Numbered from the stretch's first letter, positions 27,564 to 35,941 are shown. The stretch is DNA of 64,000 nucleotides from UBA7703 sp963667195 (GCA_963667195.1 OY762962.1:3187351-3251350), one strand, 5' to 3'. Numbers and translations are program-made. The notes: generated from the sequence alone by a model not told the origin.

Positions 27564-29327
27564 TCAATTCTTTAAATACGCTTTCAAAATCTCAGCAATG
27601 CCCGCGATCGTATCCTCCGAGAACACGTTCCCCAACCCGTTTTGGCTCAGCACATCTCCAAGATTTGCATATTGCGCTCGCATCATGATGTTGAAGTAAG
27701 CGGTTTGCGCGGCGTCTTTGTCGCTCCTCGAAAGCTCCAGCAACTCCAGCGCCGGCACCATGCTCACCGCGTAGCTGATGTAGTAAAACGGCATTTGGAA
27801 CGTATGCGGAATCTGCACCCACTCGGTTCCCTGATAGCCGTAGACCTCGTCCAGCCCGTATTCGACGGCGAGCTTTTTATAGAGCGCGTTTATTTGATCC
27901 AGCGTTATATCGGGGGTTTCATACACGTCCTGCTGAAACTCGTCCTCCATACAGCCGGAGAGCAGAGAGAACATCGCGTCAATCAGCGTTGCGCTGCGCG
28001 CTTCATCCGCGTGCTTTCCATAGAAATTGTCGTATTGATCAAACAGCAGCAGCACTAGCGCCTGCGAGTCCACCTCCGCGAGGTCTAGGTTTTCACCGGT
28101 TGAGTTGCCGACCGCCGCGTTATAGTAGTAGTTTGCATAGTGTCCCAGCTCGTGCAGCATGGTCGCGATGTCGTCCGCGCTGCCCGTCCATTTGGAGAAG
28201 ATGAATGGCGCGTGATAGTCCGAAATATAGGTCGTAAAGCCGGAATCCATCTTCACGACGCTGTCGCTCACATCGTAGAGTTGGTTTTGCATCATGTACA
28301 TAACCACCTGATACAACGCGGGAGAAAACGCGTTTGCCGAAGCCGGCAGCATATCAAAGAACGTTTTCTCGTCGAATGTCGTCGCGTCCAGGTCGGACGT
28401 ATCAATCTTTTGATTCGCTTCGATGAAGATCGGCGTAATGTACTTCTTCACCGCGGTATGCAGCGCTCTCGCATTCGTCGGAGAATAATCTCTGCCAAAG
28501 TTGGCGTAGCAATACGTCGCGTAATCGGGGTACTGCAGCGCCTTCGCGATCTGTGTCCGAACGGCGATCTGCTTGAGAAAAATCTCTCCGGCATCCTTGT
28601 TCAGCGCGAGATTATACGCGTCATAGAGCCGGTAATACTCTTCGTTACTCAGAGACATGTCGCTCTGAATCTCTTGATACGTCCAGTCTTTGCCGTTGTC
28701 CGCATAGGTAAACGTCGCGGATAGGTTGTCGTACTCGAGCGTCAGCTGTGCTTCCTGATCCTCCAGATCCTGCACGGATGGATCGATCTGTTGGTTATTA
28801 TCGGTGACCGAATCCACAAATCCTTCGCCCAGCGTTTGTACAGCGAGATTCTTCACGTCGTCGGAGGATTCAAACAAGGACTCGGACGCGCGCTGCATCT
28901 GAGAGTCCAGCTCGGACAGATCAGACTGCAAGGAGGCATACTCCTCGCGGTTCTTGCTGTTGGTTACATCAAACGCGTATTTTAGATAGATCAGCGAAAG
29001 CATCGAGTCCGCATGGCTATATTGCGCCTGCAGCGCCTGATAGGACTGAATCAGTTCCTGCGCGGGCTTGTTCGCGTCAATGTCGTCCTCCAGCGCGGTG
29101 ATTGCGCTTTGTATGGCGTCGATATCCGGGCGCTCGTAGACCATGTCGTCGAGCGTTACATTTTCGTGACTTACTTCTGTTAATTTGCTCGTCGTCTGCG
29201 TTTCTTGCGTTGCAGCCGTTGGCGCCGCCATTGCAGCGCTTTCCGGCAGTTTTCCGCAAGCAGACAGCAAAAAAAGCGCGGCTAGCGCAATTGAAATGAT
29301 CCTGGTTTTTGTTACATACGATTTCAT
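27564..29327 (-). CDS. Lipoprotein M3-family (oligoendopeptidase F-like) metallopeptidase
   Basis: A surface-anchored zinc peptidase of 587 residues. The N-terminus is a lipoprotein signal with lipobox LLSAC (cysteine near residue 24), followed by a Thr/Ala/Gln-rich spacer. The catalytic motif is H392-E-L-G-H396, preceded by WTGSADDIATM and followed by LAEVDSQA, which would supply the third zinc ligand as in the M3 clan. Oligoendopeptidase F is normally cytoplasmic, so this lipidated form probably trims peptides outside the cell. The ATG at 29327 is chosen because it begins the signal peptide; a TTG at 29351 is an alternative. A TATAAT box ends 6 nt before the ATG. Confidence 0.88.
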   Translation of the reverse strand: MKSYVTKTRIISIALAALFLLSACGKLPESAAMAAPTAATQETQTTSKLTEVSHENVTLDDMVYERPDIDAIQSAITALEDDIDANKPAQELIQSYQALQAQYSHADSMLSLIYLKYAFDVTNSKNREEYASLQSDLSELDSQMQRASESLFESSDDVKNLAVQTLGEGFVDSVTDNNQQIDPSVQDLEDQEAQLTLEYDNLSATFTYADNGKDWTYQEIQSDMSLSNEEYYRLYDAYNLALNKDAGEIFLKQIAVRTQIAKALQYPDYATYCYANFGRDYSPTNARALHTAVKKYITPIFIEANQKIDTSDLDATTFDEKTFFDMLPASANAFSPALYQVVMYMMQNQLYDVSDSVVKMDSGFTTYISDYHAPFIFSKWTGSADDIATMLHELGHYANYYYNAAVGNSTGENLDLAEVDSQALVLLLFDQYDNFYGKHADEARSATLIDAMFSLLSGCMEDEFQQDVYETPDITLDQINALYKKLAVEYGLDEVYGYQGTEWVQIPHTFQMPFYYISYAVSMVPALELLELSRSDKDAAQTAYFNIMMRAQYANLGDVLSQNGLGNVFSEDTIAGIAEILKAYLKN

Positions 29328-29333
29328 GTGTTT

Positions 29334-29339
29334 ATTATA
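29334..29339 (-). promoter_or_regulatory. -10 box directly before the M3 peptidase ATG
   Basis: Minus-strand TATAAT with only 6 nt (AAACAC) to the ATG; no convincing -35 at 16-18 bp. Transcription would begin at the start codon. Confidence 0.4.
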
Positions 29340-29372
29340 TTCCACTTTCAAAGGAATTCCCAGAAAATTTTA

Positions 29373-29389
29373 ATCACTTCGTAAGTGAT
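29373..29389. promoter_or_regulatory. Palindrome upstream of the M3 peptidase gene
   Basis: ATCACTT-CGT-AAGTGAT, perfect 7-bp arms around 3 bp, 34 bp upstream of the -10 box. No T-run follows it on either strand, so it is more likely a protein-binding site than a terminator. Regulator unknown. Confidence 0.45.
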
Positions 29390-29536
29390 CCTGCTAATTC
29401 AGATTAATCTCATAGCATTGTTGCTTTTGCGCTTCTATATGATGCTTGGCGTTTTTATAAAGTGAAGTCGTCAGGCAATTTGTATGTAAAACTATATATT
29501 TTCTCCCTGCTTCAAGCCGCAAAGAGGCCGCTTCTA

Positions 29537-29565
29537 TTGAATTCATGCGGAAATCATGGTATAAA
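29537..29565 (+). promoter_or_regulatory. Promoter of ddl-murF
   Basis: TTGAAT (29537-29542), 17 bp, TATAAA (29560-29565), about 70 nt before the ddl start. GCGAAACGTCCTGTTTCGCC downstream (from about 29580) forms a GGCGAAAC-type hairpin in the leader. Confidence 0.75.
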
Positions 29566-29641
29566 CATAAGAACGGTTTTGCGAAACGTCCTGTTTCGCC
29601 GTTTTGACGCACCGATTCTCACATCGGAAAGGAAACCAATT

Positions 29642-30691
29642 ATGAACATCGTAGTGCTTGCGGGCGGCCTTTCGCCGGAACGCGACGTCTCCCTCTCCAC
29701 CGGAACCATGGTGACCAACGCCCTTCGCAAAAAGGGACACAACGCCATTTTAGTCGATCTGTTCTTCGGCTTGGATCAGCTTCCCTCGCCAATCGAGCGA
29801 GCGTTTGATATCAACGGACTTTTGCCGCCGTTTTCCGTTCCGGAAGCGGAACCGGATCTTGCCGCGGTTCGCGCCGCAAGAAAAAGCGGGTTTTCCGACC
29901 AGATCGGAAACGGCGTGTTGGAGCTCTGCCGTGCGGCCGATCTAGCGTTTCTCGCGCTGCATGGCGGCGTAGGCGAAAACGGCAGCCTGCAATCCTTCTT
30001 TGATCTTTGCGGCATCAAGCACACCGGAAGCCCCTCGATCGGCTGCGCGCTTGCGATGGACAAATCCGTCAGCAAGTCCCTCTTCCGAAGCGAGGGTATC
30101 CCGACCGCCAACTGGGCGGTTGCGCGCAAAGGCGTTCCGTTTGATACCGAGCATTTCCCCGTCCCCTGCGTGGTCAAGCCGAACAGCGGCGGCTCCAGCA
30201 TCGGCGTCGAGATCGTGCGCGAGCGCGCGGCGCTCAAGCGTGCGATTGAGGCGGGCTTTGCGTTTGAAGACGAGCTGATCGTGGAAGAATACGTCTCCGG
30301 CATGGAGCTCTCCGCGGGCATCCTCGGCAACAGCGATGATTGCACGGCGCTTCCTCTCATCGAGATCGTACCCAAGCACGGCTTCTACGATTATCAGCAC
30401 AAGTATCAGTCGGGTTGGACGGACGAGATCGTTCCCGCTCGCATCTCGCCGGAGCTCACGGAAAAGGTGCAGGAGCTCGCGAAAAAAGCGTTCCGCGCGC
30501 TCAAGCTCGGCGTGTATTCGCGCGTCGATTTTCTGCTCACAAGCGATGGCGAGGCGTTTTGCCTCGAAGCAAACACGCTGCCGGGCATGACGCCGACCAG
30601 CCTGCTTCCGCAGGAGGCGGCGCACGAAGGACTCGACTACGCCTCGCTCTGCGAAACCATCGTCAACCTCTCGCTCAAGCGATATGAATGA
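29642..30691 (+). CDS. ddl: D-alanine--D-alanine ligase
   Basis: ATP-grasp enzyme making the D-Ala-D-Ala dipeptide for peptidoglycan, 349 residues. It shows LAGGLSPERDVSL at the N-terminus, HGGVGENGSLQ, the KPNSGGSSIGVE loop and the Mg-binding EANTLPGMTPTSLLP end. The omega loop contains FYDYQHKY with the tyrosine typical of D-Ala-D-Ala ligases, not the changes found in D-Ala-D-Lac or D-Ala-D-Ser enzymes. AAAGGAA precedes the ATG at 29642. The stop overlaps the murF start (ATGA), so product and consumer of the dipeptide are translated in tandem. Confidence 0.96.
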   Translation: MNIVVLAGGLSPERDVSLSTGTMVTNALRKKGHNAILVDLFFGLDQLPSPIERAFDINGLLPPFSVPEAEPDLAAVRAARKSGFSDQIGNGVLELCRAADLAFLALHGGVGENGSLQSFFDLCGIKHTGSPSIGCALAMDKSVSKSLFRSEGIPTANWAVARKGVPFDTEHFPVPCVVKPNSGGSSIGVEIVRERAALKRAIEAGFAFEDELIVEEYVSGMELSAGILGNSDDCTALPLIEIVPKHGFYDYQHKYQSGWTDEIVPARISPELTEKVQELAKKAFRALKLGVYSRVDFLLTSDGEAFCLEANTLPGMTPTSLLPQEAAHEGLDYASLCETIVNLSLKRYE

Positions 30692-32049
30692 GCATGAAAC
30701 AGTATCTGTTTTCTGAAATCGTCTCCGCTTGCGGCGGAGCCTATATCGGCGATCCCACGCTGCTGCCAAAGACAGCCACGGGGATCGTCATCAACAGCGA
30801 ACTTGCGCAGCCAGGTTCGCTTTTTATCGCGATCCGCGGTGAAAAGCACGACGGACACAGCTTCATCCCCGCCGCACGCGACAAAGGCGCGTCGCTGGTG
30901 GTCACCGATCACCCGCTCGCGCAAAAGCCGTATCTGCTCGTGCCCGACACGCTCAAAGCGATGCACGACATCGCGCGGAGTTATCGCAACAAGTTTACGA
31001 TCCCTGTAATCGGCCTTACCGGCAGCGCGGGCAAGACCTCGACGAAGGACATCGTAGCGGCGGCGCTCGGCGCGAAGTTCCGCGTCATGAAGACGCAGGG
31101 CAACCTCAACAACGAGACCGGCGCTGCGCTGACGATCTTCACGCTCGAAGAATCGCACGAGGTCGCTGTCGTCGAGATGGGCACCAACCACTTCGGCGAA
31201 ATCGGGCGCATCGCCTCGTTTGTGCAGCCGGACTACTGCCTCTTTACCAACATCGGACTAGCGCATATCGAGAACTTCGGTTCGCGCGAGGGCATCTTCC
31301 GCGGCAAGACCGAGATGCTTCCTTATATGCGCACAGGCGGTCGCGTGATCGCCAACGGAGACGACGATTTTCTGTGCACGATTCCGAATGCATTCCAATA
31401 CGGCCTCGGCGAAAGCTGCGCCGTTCGCGCAACCGAGATTCAAGATTTGGTTCTCCGCGGCATGAATTTTACCGCGCACTATCAGGGAACCTCCTGCCGC
31501 ATGCACGTGCCCGCGCTGGGATTGCACTCGGTCTATAACGCGCTTGCCGCCGTTTCGGCAGGTCTCCTGCTCGGCATGTCGTTGGACGAGATTGCAGCAG
31601 GCATCGAGACCTACACGCCGCTCAAAGGGCGCATGAACGTGCACGAGCTTGCGCCATACACGCTCATCGACGACACCTATAACGCAAACCCGACCTCGAT
31701 GAAAGCTTCTCTCGATGTGCTCGTCAAATGCTCCGGCAGGCGCGTTGCGATCCTCGGCGACATGCGGGAACTCGGCTCGTCCGCACCGCAGATGCATGAG
31801 GATATCGGCAGATATGCGGCGTCTCTCGACATTGAGCGCGTCCTCTGCGTCGGCAGCGAGAGCAAAAAAATGTTCGAAGGCGCGAAAGCAGTAGCGCCCG
31901 GTTGCGCGGACTACTTTGAAACGCAGGAAGAGTTGCTCGCCGCGCTGTCAAATCTTGTGTGCGATGGCGACGTCATCCTTGTGAAAGCCTCCCGCGGAAT
32001 GCATCTCGAGAACACGGTGGAGCTGCTCCTCTCCCTCTCCGCGTCATAA
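30688..32049 (+). CDS. murF: UDP-MurNAc-tripeptide--D-alanyl-D-alanine ligase
   Basis: Adds the D-Ala-D-Ala dipeptide to the UDP-MurNAc-tripeptide in the cytoplasm. The 453-residue protein has the three Mur ligase domains: an N-terminal UDP-binding part with SRGE/IRGEKHDGHSFI, the central ATPase with P-loop TGSAGKTSTKD and EMGTNHFGEI, and the C-terminal domain with DDTYNANPTSM and LGDMRELG. It overlaps ddl by 4 bp; an ATG two codons later (30694) is an equally possible start. The operon ends at the hairpin 32075-32106. Confidence 0.97.
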   Translation: MSMKQYLFSEIVSACGGAYIGDPTLLPKTATGIVINSELAQPGSLFIAIRGEKHDGHSFIPAARDKGASLVVTDHPLAQKPYLLVPDTLKAMHDIARSYRNKFTIPVIGLTGSAGKTSTKDIVAAALGAKFRVMKTQGNLNNETGAALTIFTLEESHEVAVVEMGTNHFGEIGRIASFVQPDYCLFTNIGLAHIENFGSREGIFRGKTEMLPYMRTGGRVIANGDDDFLCTIPNAFQYGLGESCAVRATEIQDLVLRGMNFTAHYQGTSCRMHVPALGLHSVYNALAAVSAGLLLGMSLDEIAAGIETYTPLKGRMNVHELAPYTLIDDTYNANPTSMKASLDVLVKCSGRRVAILGDMRELGSSAPQMHEDIGRYAASLDIERVLCVGSESKKMFEGAKAVAPGCADYFETQEELLAALSNLVCDGDVILVKASRGMHLENTVELLLSLSAS

Positions 32050-32074
32050 CAAAACTTAACTTCCAACCAACAAA

Positions 32075-32106
32075 AAAGCCCGCGCGGTTTCGTCCGTTCG
32101 GGCTTT
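32075..32106. terminator. Bidirectional terminator, murF and DUF47 gene
   Basis: AAAGCCCG and CGGGCTTT pair over a 16-nt GC-rich loop; T runs follow on both strands (CTTTTTT on plus, TTTTTTT side on minus). Confidence 0.85.
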
Positions 32107-32126
32107 CTTTTTTGTTTGATTTTCTC

Positions 32127-32753
32127 TTAGCTATTCTTCATGACGACGAGCTCTACGCTCTCCATGACGTCTTCGCAGGCGTCGCAGCAGGCTTCCATCC
32201 AGTCGAACAGCTTTGTCCAGGTGATGCGATCCTGCGCTTCCGCGTTCTCGCAATAGAGCCTGCGCATGGCGGCGCAATAGAGGCGGTCGCCCTGCTCCTC
32301 GTAATCGTTCACCTTGACGATCGCCTGCTCCAGGCGCTCGCTGTTTCTCTGGAACCCGGGCAGTTCCTTGAGTGCGTCGCGCGACTCATAGCAGCATAGC
32401 TTGATAATTGCGGCGAACTCCAGCGCTTCCGAGCGCATCGCCTTCGTGTTATACATAAACATTTTGCGGACAACATCTTCAATGAAGTCCGTCACGTTAT
32501 CGATCTGCTGCAGAAGGAGGATGATGTCCTCGCGCTCGATGGGGGTAATGAACTCCTTGGCGAGCTTCTGCATGAGCTTGTGTTTGTTGATATCCGCTTC
32601 GTGCTCAATGACGTGAATCTCGTCGATCTGTTCGGCAAGTTTTTCGCTGTCAAAGTGTTCCACAAGGTTTTCGAGATATTCCGCCGCCTTACAGGCGCTC
32701 TCCATGCCGGAAACAAAACCTTCGAAATATTCGTTTGAACGCTGCTTTTTCAT
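32127..32753 (-). CDS. DUF47/PhoU-like phosphate transport accessory protein
   Basis: A 208-residue helical protein of the DUF47 (TIGR00153) group, PhoU-like proteins commonly paired with PiT transporters and thought to modulate phosphate uptake. The sequence is rich in acidic helices with repeated D/E-x-x-x-D motifs (HVIEHEADINKHKLM and RLYCENAEAQDR) that would bind metal clusters in the PhoU fold. It lies 50 bp after the pit gene on the same strand; a common transcript is likely, though the usual order is DUF47 first. Confidence 0.88.
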   Translation of the reverse strand: MKKQRSNEYFEGFVSGMESACKAAEYLENLVEHFDSEKLAEQIDEIHVIEHEADINKHKLMQKLAKEFITPIEREDIILLLQQIDNVTDFIEDVVRKMFMYNTKAMRSEALEFAAIIKLCCYESRDALKELPGFQRNSERLEQAIVKVNDYEEQGDRLYCAAMRRLYCENAEAQDRITWTKLFDWMEACCDACEDVMESVELVVMKNS

Positions 32754-32803
32754 TTTGAACTCCTTCTATCATTCGATGAATCTAATCATACTTATTCCGA
32801 CTA

Positions 32804-33856
32804 TTAGAAGATTGCCAGGAACAATTTCACCATCAAAAACCCGACAAGACCACAGCACGGGAACGTGAGCACCCAGGCATACACCATCTCTTTGACGATG
32901 CCCAGATTGACAGAGCTCATGCGTTTGCTTGCGCCCGCGCCCATGATCGCGGTCGTTTTCGTGTGCGTTGTGCTGACCGGAATACCCGTCAGCGACGAGA
33001 GCAGCAGGCACCCTGCCGCCGCCATATCCGCGGAGAAACCCTGATACTTATCCAGTTTCACCATGTCCATGCCAACCGCCTTGATGATGCGAAGGCCGCC
33101 GATGGAGGTGCCAAGGGACATGACCAGCGAGCAGAGAATCATCAGCCAGATCGGGATCGTAAACGTGTTGACGTTCGTTTGACCGCCCGCTAAGAACACA
33201 CCGAGCAGGAAAACGCCGATGAACTTCTGTCCGTCCTGCGCGCCGTGCATAAACGCCATCGCCGCGCCTCCGACGATTTGTCCTTTTTTAAAGAAGCGAT
33301 CCGCTTTGCGCCGTTCCGAGTGTTTAAACAGGAGCGCCATGAGCTTTGTTGTGCCGTAGCCCATCGCAAAGCCGAGCACGGAGGACAACAAAAGTCCGTA
33401 GATGACCTTCATCCAAGCCGAACCGTTGATCCCGCCGAATCCGTTTTGAATCGCGACCGCAGCACCCGAAATGCCAGCAATCAGCGCATGGCTCTCGCTC
33501 GTCGGGATGCCGAAATACCAAGCGATGGTTGCCCAAAGCACGATGGCAAACATGCCCGCACACAGCGCGATTGTCGCGTCTCCCGCGTTGGTGCCGAAAT
33601 CGACCATGTTGTAAATGGTCTCCGCAACGGTTGCGTTGAGCAGCGTCATGACAAATACGCCGAGAAAATTAAACACCGCAGCCATCAGGATCGCGGCGCG
33701 CGGGCTCATGGAGCGCGTCGAGATGCAGGTTGCGATCGCGTTAGGCGCGTCCGTCCAGCCGTTGACAAGAATAACGCCCAACGTGAGCGCTACCGTTACC
33801 ATCAGCGCCGGGTTGGACGTTAGTCTGGCTAAAAAGTCCGAAAATGTAATTGTCAT
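32804..33856 (-). CDS. pit: PiT-family inorganic phosphate transporter
   Basis: A 350-residue integral membrane protein with about ten helices, a cation-coupled phosphate symporter. The duplicated PiT signatures are visible: GWTDAPNAIATCISTRSMS near residues 28-46 and the C-terminal GIPVSTTHTKTTAIMG, with a matching GIPTSESHALIAGISG in the first half. GGGGGAATAGGG lies before the ATG. Upstream, a minus-strand TATAAT (33923-33918) is present without a good -35, and two TTTACA repeats spaced 22 bp lie around it, a hint of PhoP control. Confidence 0.92.
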   Translation of the reverse strand: MTITFSDFLARLTSNPALMVTVALTLGVILVNGWTDAPNAIATCISTRSMSPRAAILMAAVFNFLGVFVMTLLNATVAETIYNMVDFGTNAGDATIALCAGMFAIVLWATIAWYFGIPTSESHALIAGISGAAVAIQNGFGGINGSAWMKVIYGLLLSSVLGFAMGYGTTKLMALLFKHSERRKADRFFKKGQIVGGAAMAFMHGAQDGQKFIGVFLLGVFLAGGQTNVNTFTIPIWLMILCSLVMSLGTSIGGLRIIKAVGMDMVKLDKYQGFSADMAAAGCLLLSSLTGIPVSTTHTKTTAIMGAGASKRMSSVNLGIVKEMVYAWVLTFPCCGLVGFLMVKLFLAIF

Positions 33857-34055
33857 CGTTTCCCTATTCCCCCAATCTGGCGCATGAACATGCGAGCAAT
33901 CCAGATATGAATTTTACATTATAATCGAATCCGTTTTACATAGATTTGAATAACACAATTTTCAATCAAATCCACTCACGATTTTATATCAATTCTCGGC
34001 TTTGGTCTATAGTACTTTGAAGATTCTGTGAAAGAGTAAGGATAAAAATCAAAAA

Positions 34056-34075
34056 AAGCGGGGATTTCCCGCTTT
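34056..34075 (-). terminator. Intrinsic terminator of the tandem aldolase gene
   Basis: AAAGCGGG stem with a short loop, followed on the minus strand by eight T residues, 24 bp after the stop. Confidence 0.88.
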
Positions 34076-34098
34076 CCTGTTCAATTGTAAAATAAATT

Positions 34099-35388
34099 TT
34101 ACGCAAGATGAAATGTCGTCCTGAGCGCCTGAATCTCTTCTTCGCTCAGCAGGATCACCGTTCCCGCATCTCTCGCGACCAGAATGGACGCCGCGGTCGC
34201 CTCCGCAACCTCCAACCGATCGAACGCGGTAAACAAAGTTTCTCCCGTGGTCACAATGCGGCTGTTTTCAAACAGCACGACCGGCGTTTTCGCGGAGAAC
34301 AGCGCGGCTGTCGATTCCGGGTCATTGAGAAACTCTCGCATGGTTCTGCGCGGTACCGAGCGGAGCATATAGTAGCTCTCAGGCACCGTGGAGGTCTCGT
34401 AAGCCTGCGTCGAACCGGCAAACGCCGCGACATGCGCGGGCGCCGCCGAAAAGATCGCGTTGATCTCTGGATGACTGCGATAGATCGCCGCATGCAGCGG
34501 CAACTCCAGCGCGGGAGATTTGCCCGCTTCCGCAGAGCCGCCCTCTACGAGAACAAGATCGCCCTCCTCGAGAAGCGCGTTGTCCAGGCCCTGCGGCGTG
34601 ATCAGGAACGAATCCGCGTTTATGCGCGCGCTGCAAACGCCGATTGCGCCGGAGATCAGCGCGTGCTCGCATCCGCGACGCAGCTTTTGCACCATCTGCT
34701 CCCGCAGAATTCTCTCGTGTTCGTCCACACGGTCGTGCTTACGCGCGGTATAGTCCGGCGTCGGACGCGTTGACCACGCGCATAGCTGTTCCTCGGTGAC
34801 CGAGCGCGGCGAGCCAAGCTTGCGCGCGAGCAGGTCGAGCTTTGCCGCAAACTCGATGGTTTCGAAGAGCTGATAGCCTTTGAGCAGGTCTTTCGCACCG
34901 ACGCAGATGCCGTGATTTTCCAGAAACACGACGTCCGCGCCCTTTGAAAACTCCGCGTACATATTCTCGCCGAGTTCGGGACTGCCCATCATCGCGTATT
35001 TAGAGAGCCGCATGTTCTTGCACATGGCGAACGTGTCCGGCAGTAAATCGATGCGCGGGAACGTGCGAGTGAGCGAAAACGCGATGCAGAAGACCGGATG
35101 CGCGTGCACTACGGCGCGAAAATCCGGCCTCGCGCGGTAGGTTGCGCGATGGAAGAAGATTTCGCTGGAGGGCTCGTGTTTACCTTCGAAAGTACCATCC
35201 GGGTGGACGCAAACGATGTCCTCCAAAGTCAGGCTGCCCTTGTCGTAGCCCTTCGGCGTGATCCAGATATCGCCGTTGGAATCGAGCATGGAGATGTTTC
35301 CGCCGGTTGCTGTGGTCAGCCCACGGTCATAGACGCGCCGCATAGTCGCGGCAACTTGTTCGGCGGGAGAAAGATCGAAAAACTTCAT
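34099..35388 (-). CDS. Tandem class II aldolase/adducin-domain protein
   Basis: A 429-residue protein made of two class II aldolase/adducin domains. The first (about 1-215) is complete: TGGNISM phosphate loop, EPSSEIFFH with a catalytic-type acid, zinc ligands in VHAHP and the later ENHG. The second (about 220-425) keeps the fold pattern (GAIGVCSARI, LITPQGLDN, PLHAAIYRS, FENSRIV) but has SAAPAH where HAHP should be and no NHG, so it cannot bind metal in the same way. The first half probably acts on a phosphorylated sugar such as fuculose- or ribulose-phosphate. Substrate unknown. No sugar kinase or isomerase is adjacent. Confidence 0.85.
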   Translation of the reverse strand: MKFFDLSPAEQVAATMRRVYDRGLTTATGGNISMLDSNGDIWITPKGYDKGSLTLEDIVCVHPDGTFEGKHEPSSEIFFHRATYRARPDFRAVVHAHPVFCIAFSLTRTFPRIDLLPDTFAMCKNMRLSKYAMMGSPELGENMYAEFSKGADVVFLENHGICVGAKDLLKGYQLFETIEFAAKLDLLARKLGSPRSVTEEQLCAWSTRPTPDYTARKHDRVDEHERILREQMVQKLRRGCEHALISGAIGVCSARINADSFLITPQGLDNALLEEGDLVLVEGGSAEAGKSPALELPLHAAIYRSHPEINAIFSAAPAHVAAFAGSTQAYETSTVPESYYMLRSVPRRTMREFLNDPESTAALFSAKTPVVLFENSRIVTTGETLFTAFDRLEVAEATAASILVARDAGTVILLSEEEIQALRTTFHLA

Positions 35389-35427
35389 AAGCGATGCTGA
35401 TCTCTTTCCAATAAAATGTTTGGTACG

Positions 35428-35456
35428 ATTATACCATGCGCGCGTTTCGTTGTCTT
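35428..35456 (-). promoter_or_regulatory. Promoter of the tandem aldolase gene
   Basis: Minus-strand AAGACA (35456-35451), 17 bp, TATAAT (35433-35428), about 33 nt of leader before the ATG. Confidence 0.7.
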
Positions 35457-35552
35457 GGTGATACGGGTTTTCGATTCTGTTCCTTTTCGATTTGCATGGA
35501 AAAACAATTCGCAGATTCAGCCGATTTCAGCACGATTCGAGCTTGTCAAGTG

Positions 35553-35581
35553 TTGACATTTACCCCGCCAAATGCTATCAT
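35553..35581 (+). promoter_or_regulatory. Promoter of tRNA-Pro
   Basis: TTGACA (35553-35558), 17 bp, TATCAT (35576-35581), with the mature tRNA 5' end 12 bp downstream. Confidence 0.88.
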
Positions 35582-35593
35582 AATCAACGCCGT

Positions 35594-35670
35594 CTGGGTG
35601 TAGCGCAGTTTGGTAGCGTGCTTGAATGGGGTTCAAGAGGCCGAAGGTTCAAATCCTTTCACCCAGACCA
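35594..35670 (+). tRNA. tRNA-Pro, anticodon GGG
   Basis: A complete cloverleaf: acceptor CTGGGTG with CACCCAG, D-loop CAGTTTGGTAG, anticodon stem CTTGA/TCAAG around the loop ATGGGGT (anticodon GGG, reading CCC/CCU), T-loop TTCAAAT, discriminator A and encoded CCA. It has its own promoter and a terminator hairpin directly after the CCA. Confidence 0.96.
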
Positions 35671-35677
35671 AGAAAAA

Positions 35678-35708
35678 GAATGGACATCGTCTGATGTCCA
35701 TTCTTTTT
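35678..35708 (+). terminator. tRNA-Pro terminator; left copy of a 31-bp direct repeat
   Basis: GAATGGACATC and GATGTCCATTC pair over a GTCT loop, preceded by five A and followed by a T run, so it can terminate in both directions. The same 31 bases recur exactly at 36714-36744. Confidence 0.92.
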
Positions 35709-35812
35709 TCTGTTTGAGGAACGATTTTATCCTTCGGTCACCGCCGTACCCCATCGGGGTTCAAGGGGTGAGTGCCGCCGCGAAGCGGTCAGCACATAGT
35801 GATACAAAGAAA

Positions 35813-35941
35813 ATGGAGAGCTCCAATCATTATGTAATGGTAAACCAAACATACTGCAATCAGGAATGCTATAAAAACTGTAATGAGTGCATCTGTTTGA
35901 AAATATTCGAAAATAATTTCAAGACAAACAAATATGAATAG
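35813..35941 (+). CDS. Possible small Cys-rich peptide
   Basis: A 42-codon frame with ATG at 35813 and TAG at 35939-35941. It encodes five cysteines in the cluster C-x3-C-x3-C-x2-C-x-C (CNQECYKNCNECIC, residues 15-28) and a Lys/Asn-rich tail, without a signal peptide or membrane helix. The ribosome site (AAAGAAA) is weak. The clustered cysteines suggest metal binding. The open frame continues upstream through the tRNA but that part is not coding. It could be chance; no family is recognised. Confidence 0.35.
   Translation: MESSNHYVMVNQTYCNQECYKNCNECICLKIFENNFKTNKYE

Larger units (their letters stand above)
29328..29641. other. Divergent intergenic region, M3 peptidase and ddl
   Basis: Some 314 bp with no supported gene. 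It contains the peptidase -10 box, the ATCACTT palindrome and the ddl promoter, separated by about 150 bp of AT-rich sequence in which I see nothing else. The open frame running through it into ddl is not coding-like upstream of 29642. Confidence 0.6.

Noticed and set aside
27298..27567. Minus-strand 89-codon open frame after the M3 peptidase gene, with a charged C-terminal part that looks protein-like
   Set aside because: It would start on TTG with no ribosome site, overlaps the peptidase stop and contains the peptidase terminator stem. No family is recognisable.
35492..35941. 149-codon frame reading through tRNA-Pro and its terminator
   Set aside because: Protein coding through an intact tRNA gene is not credible; only the last 42 codons were kept as a tentative small ORF.
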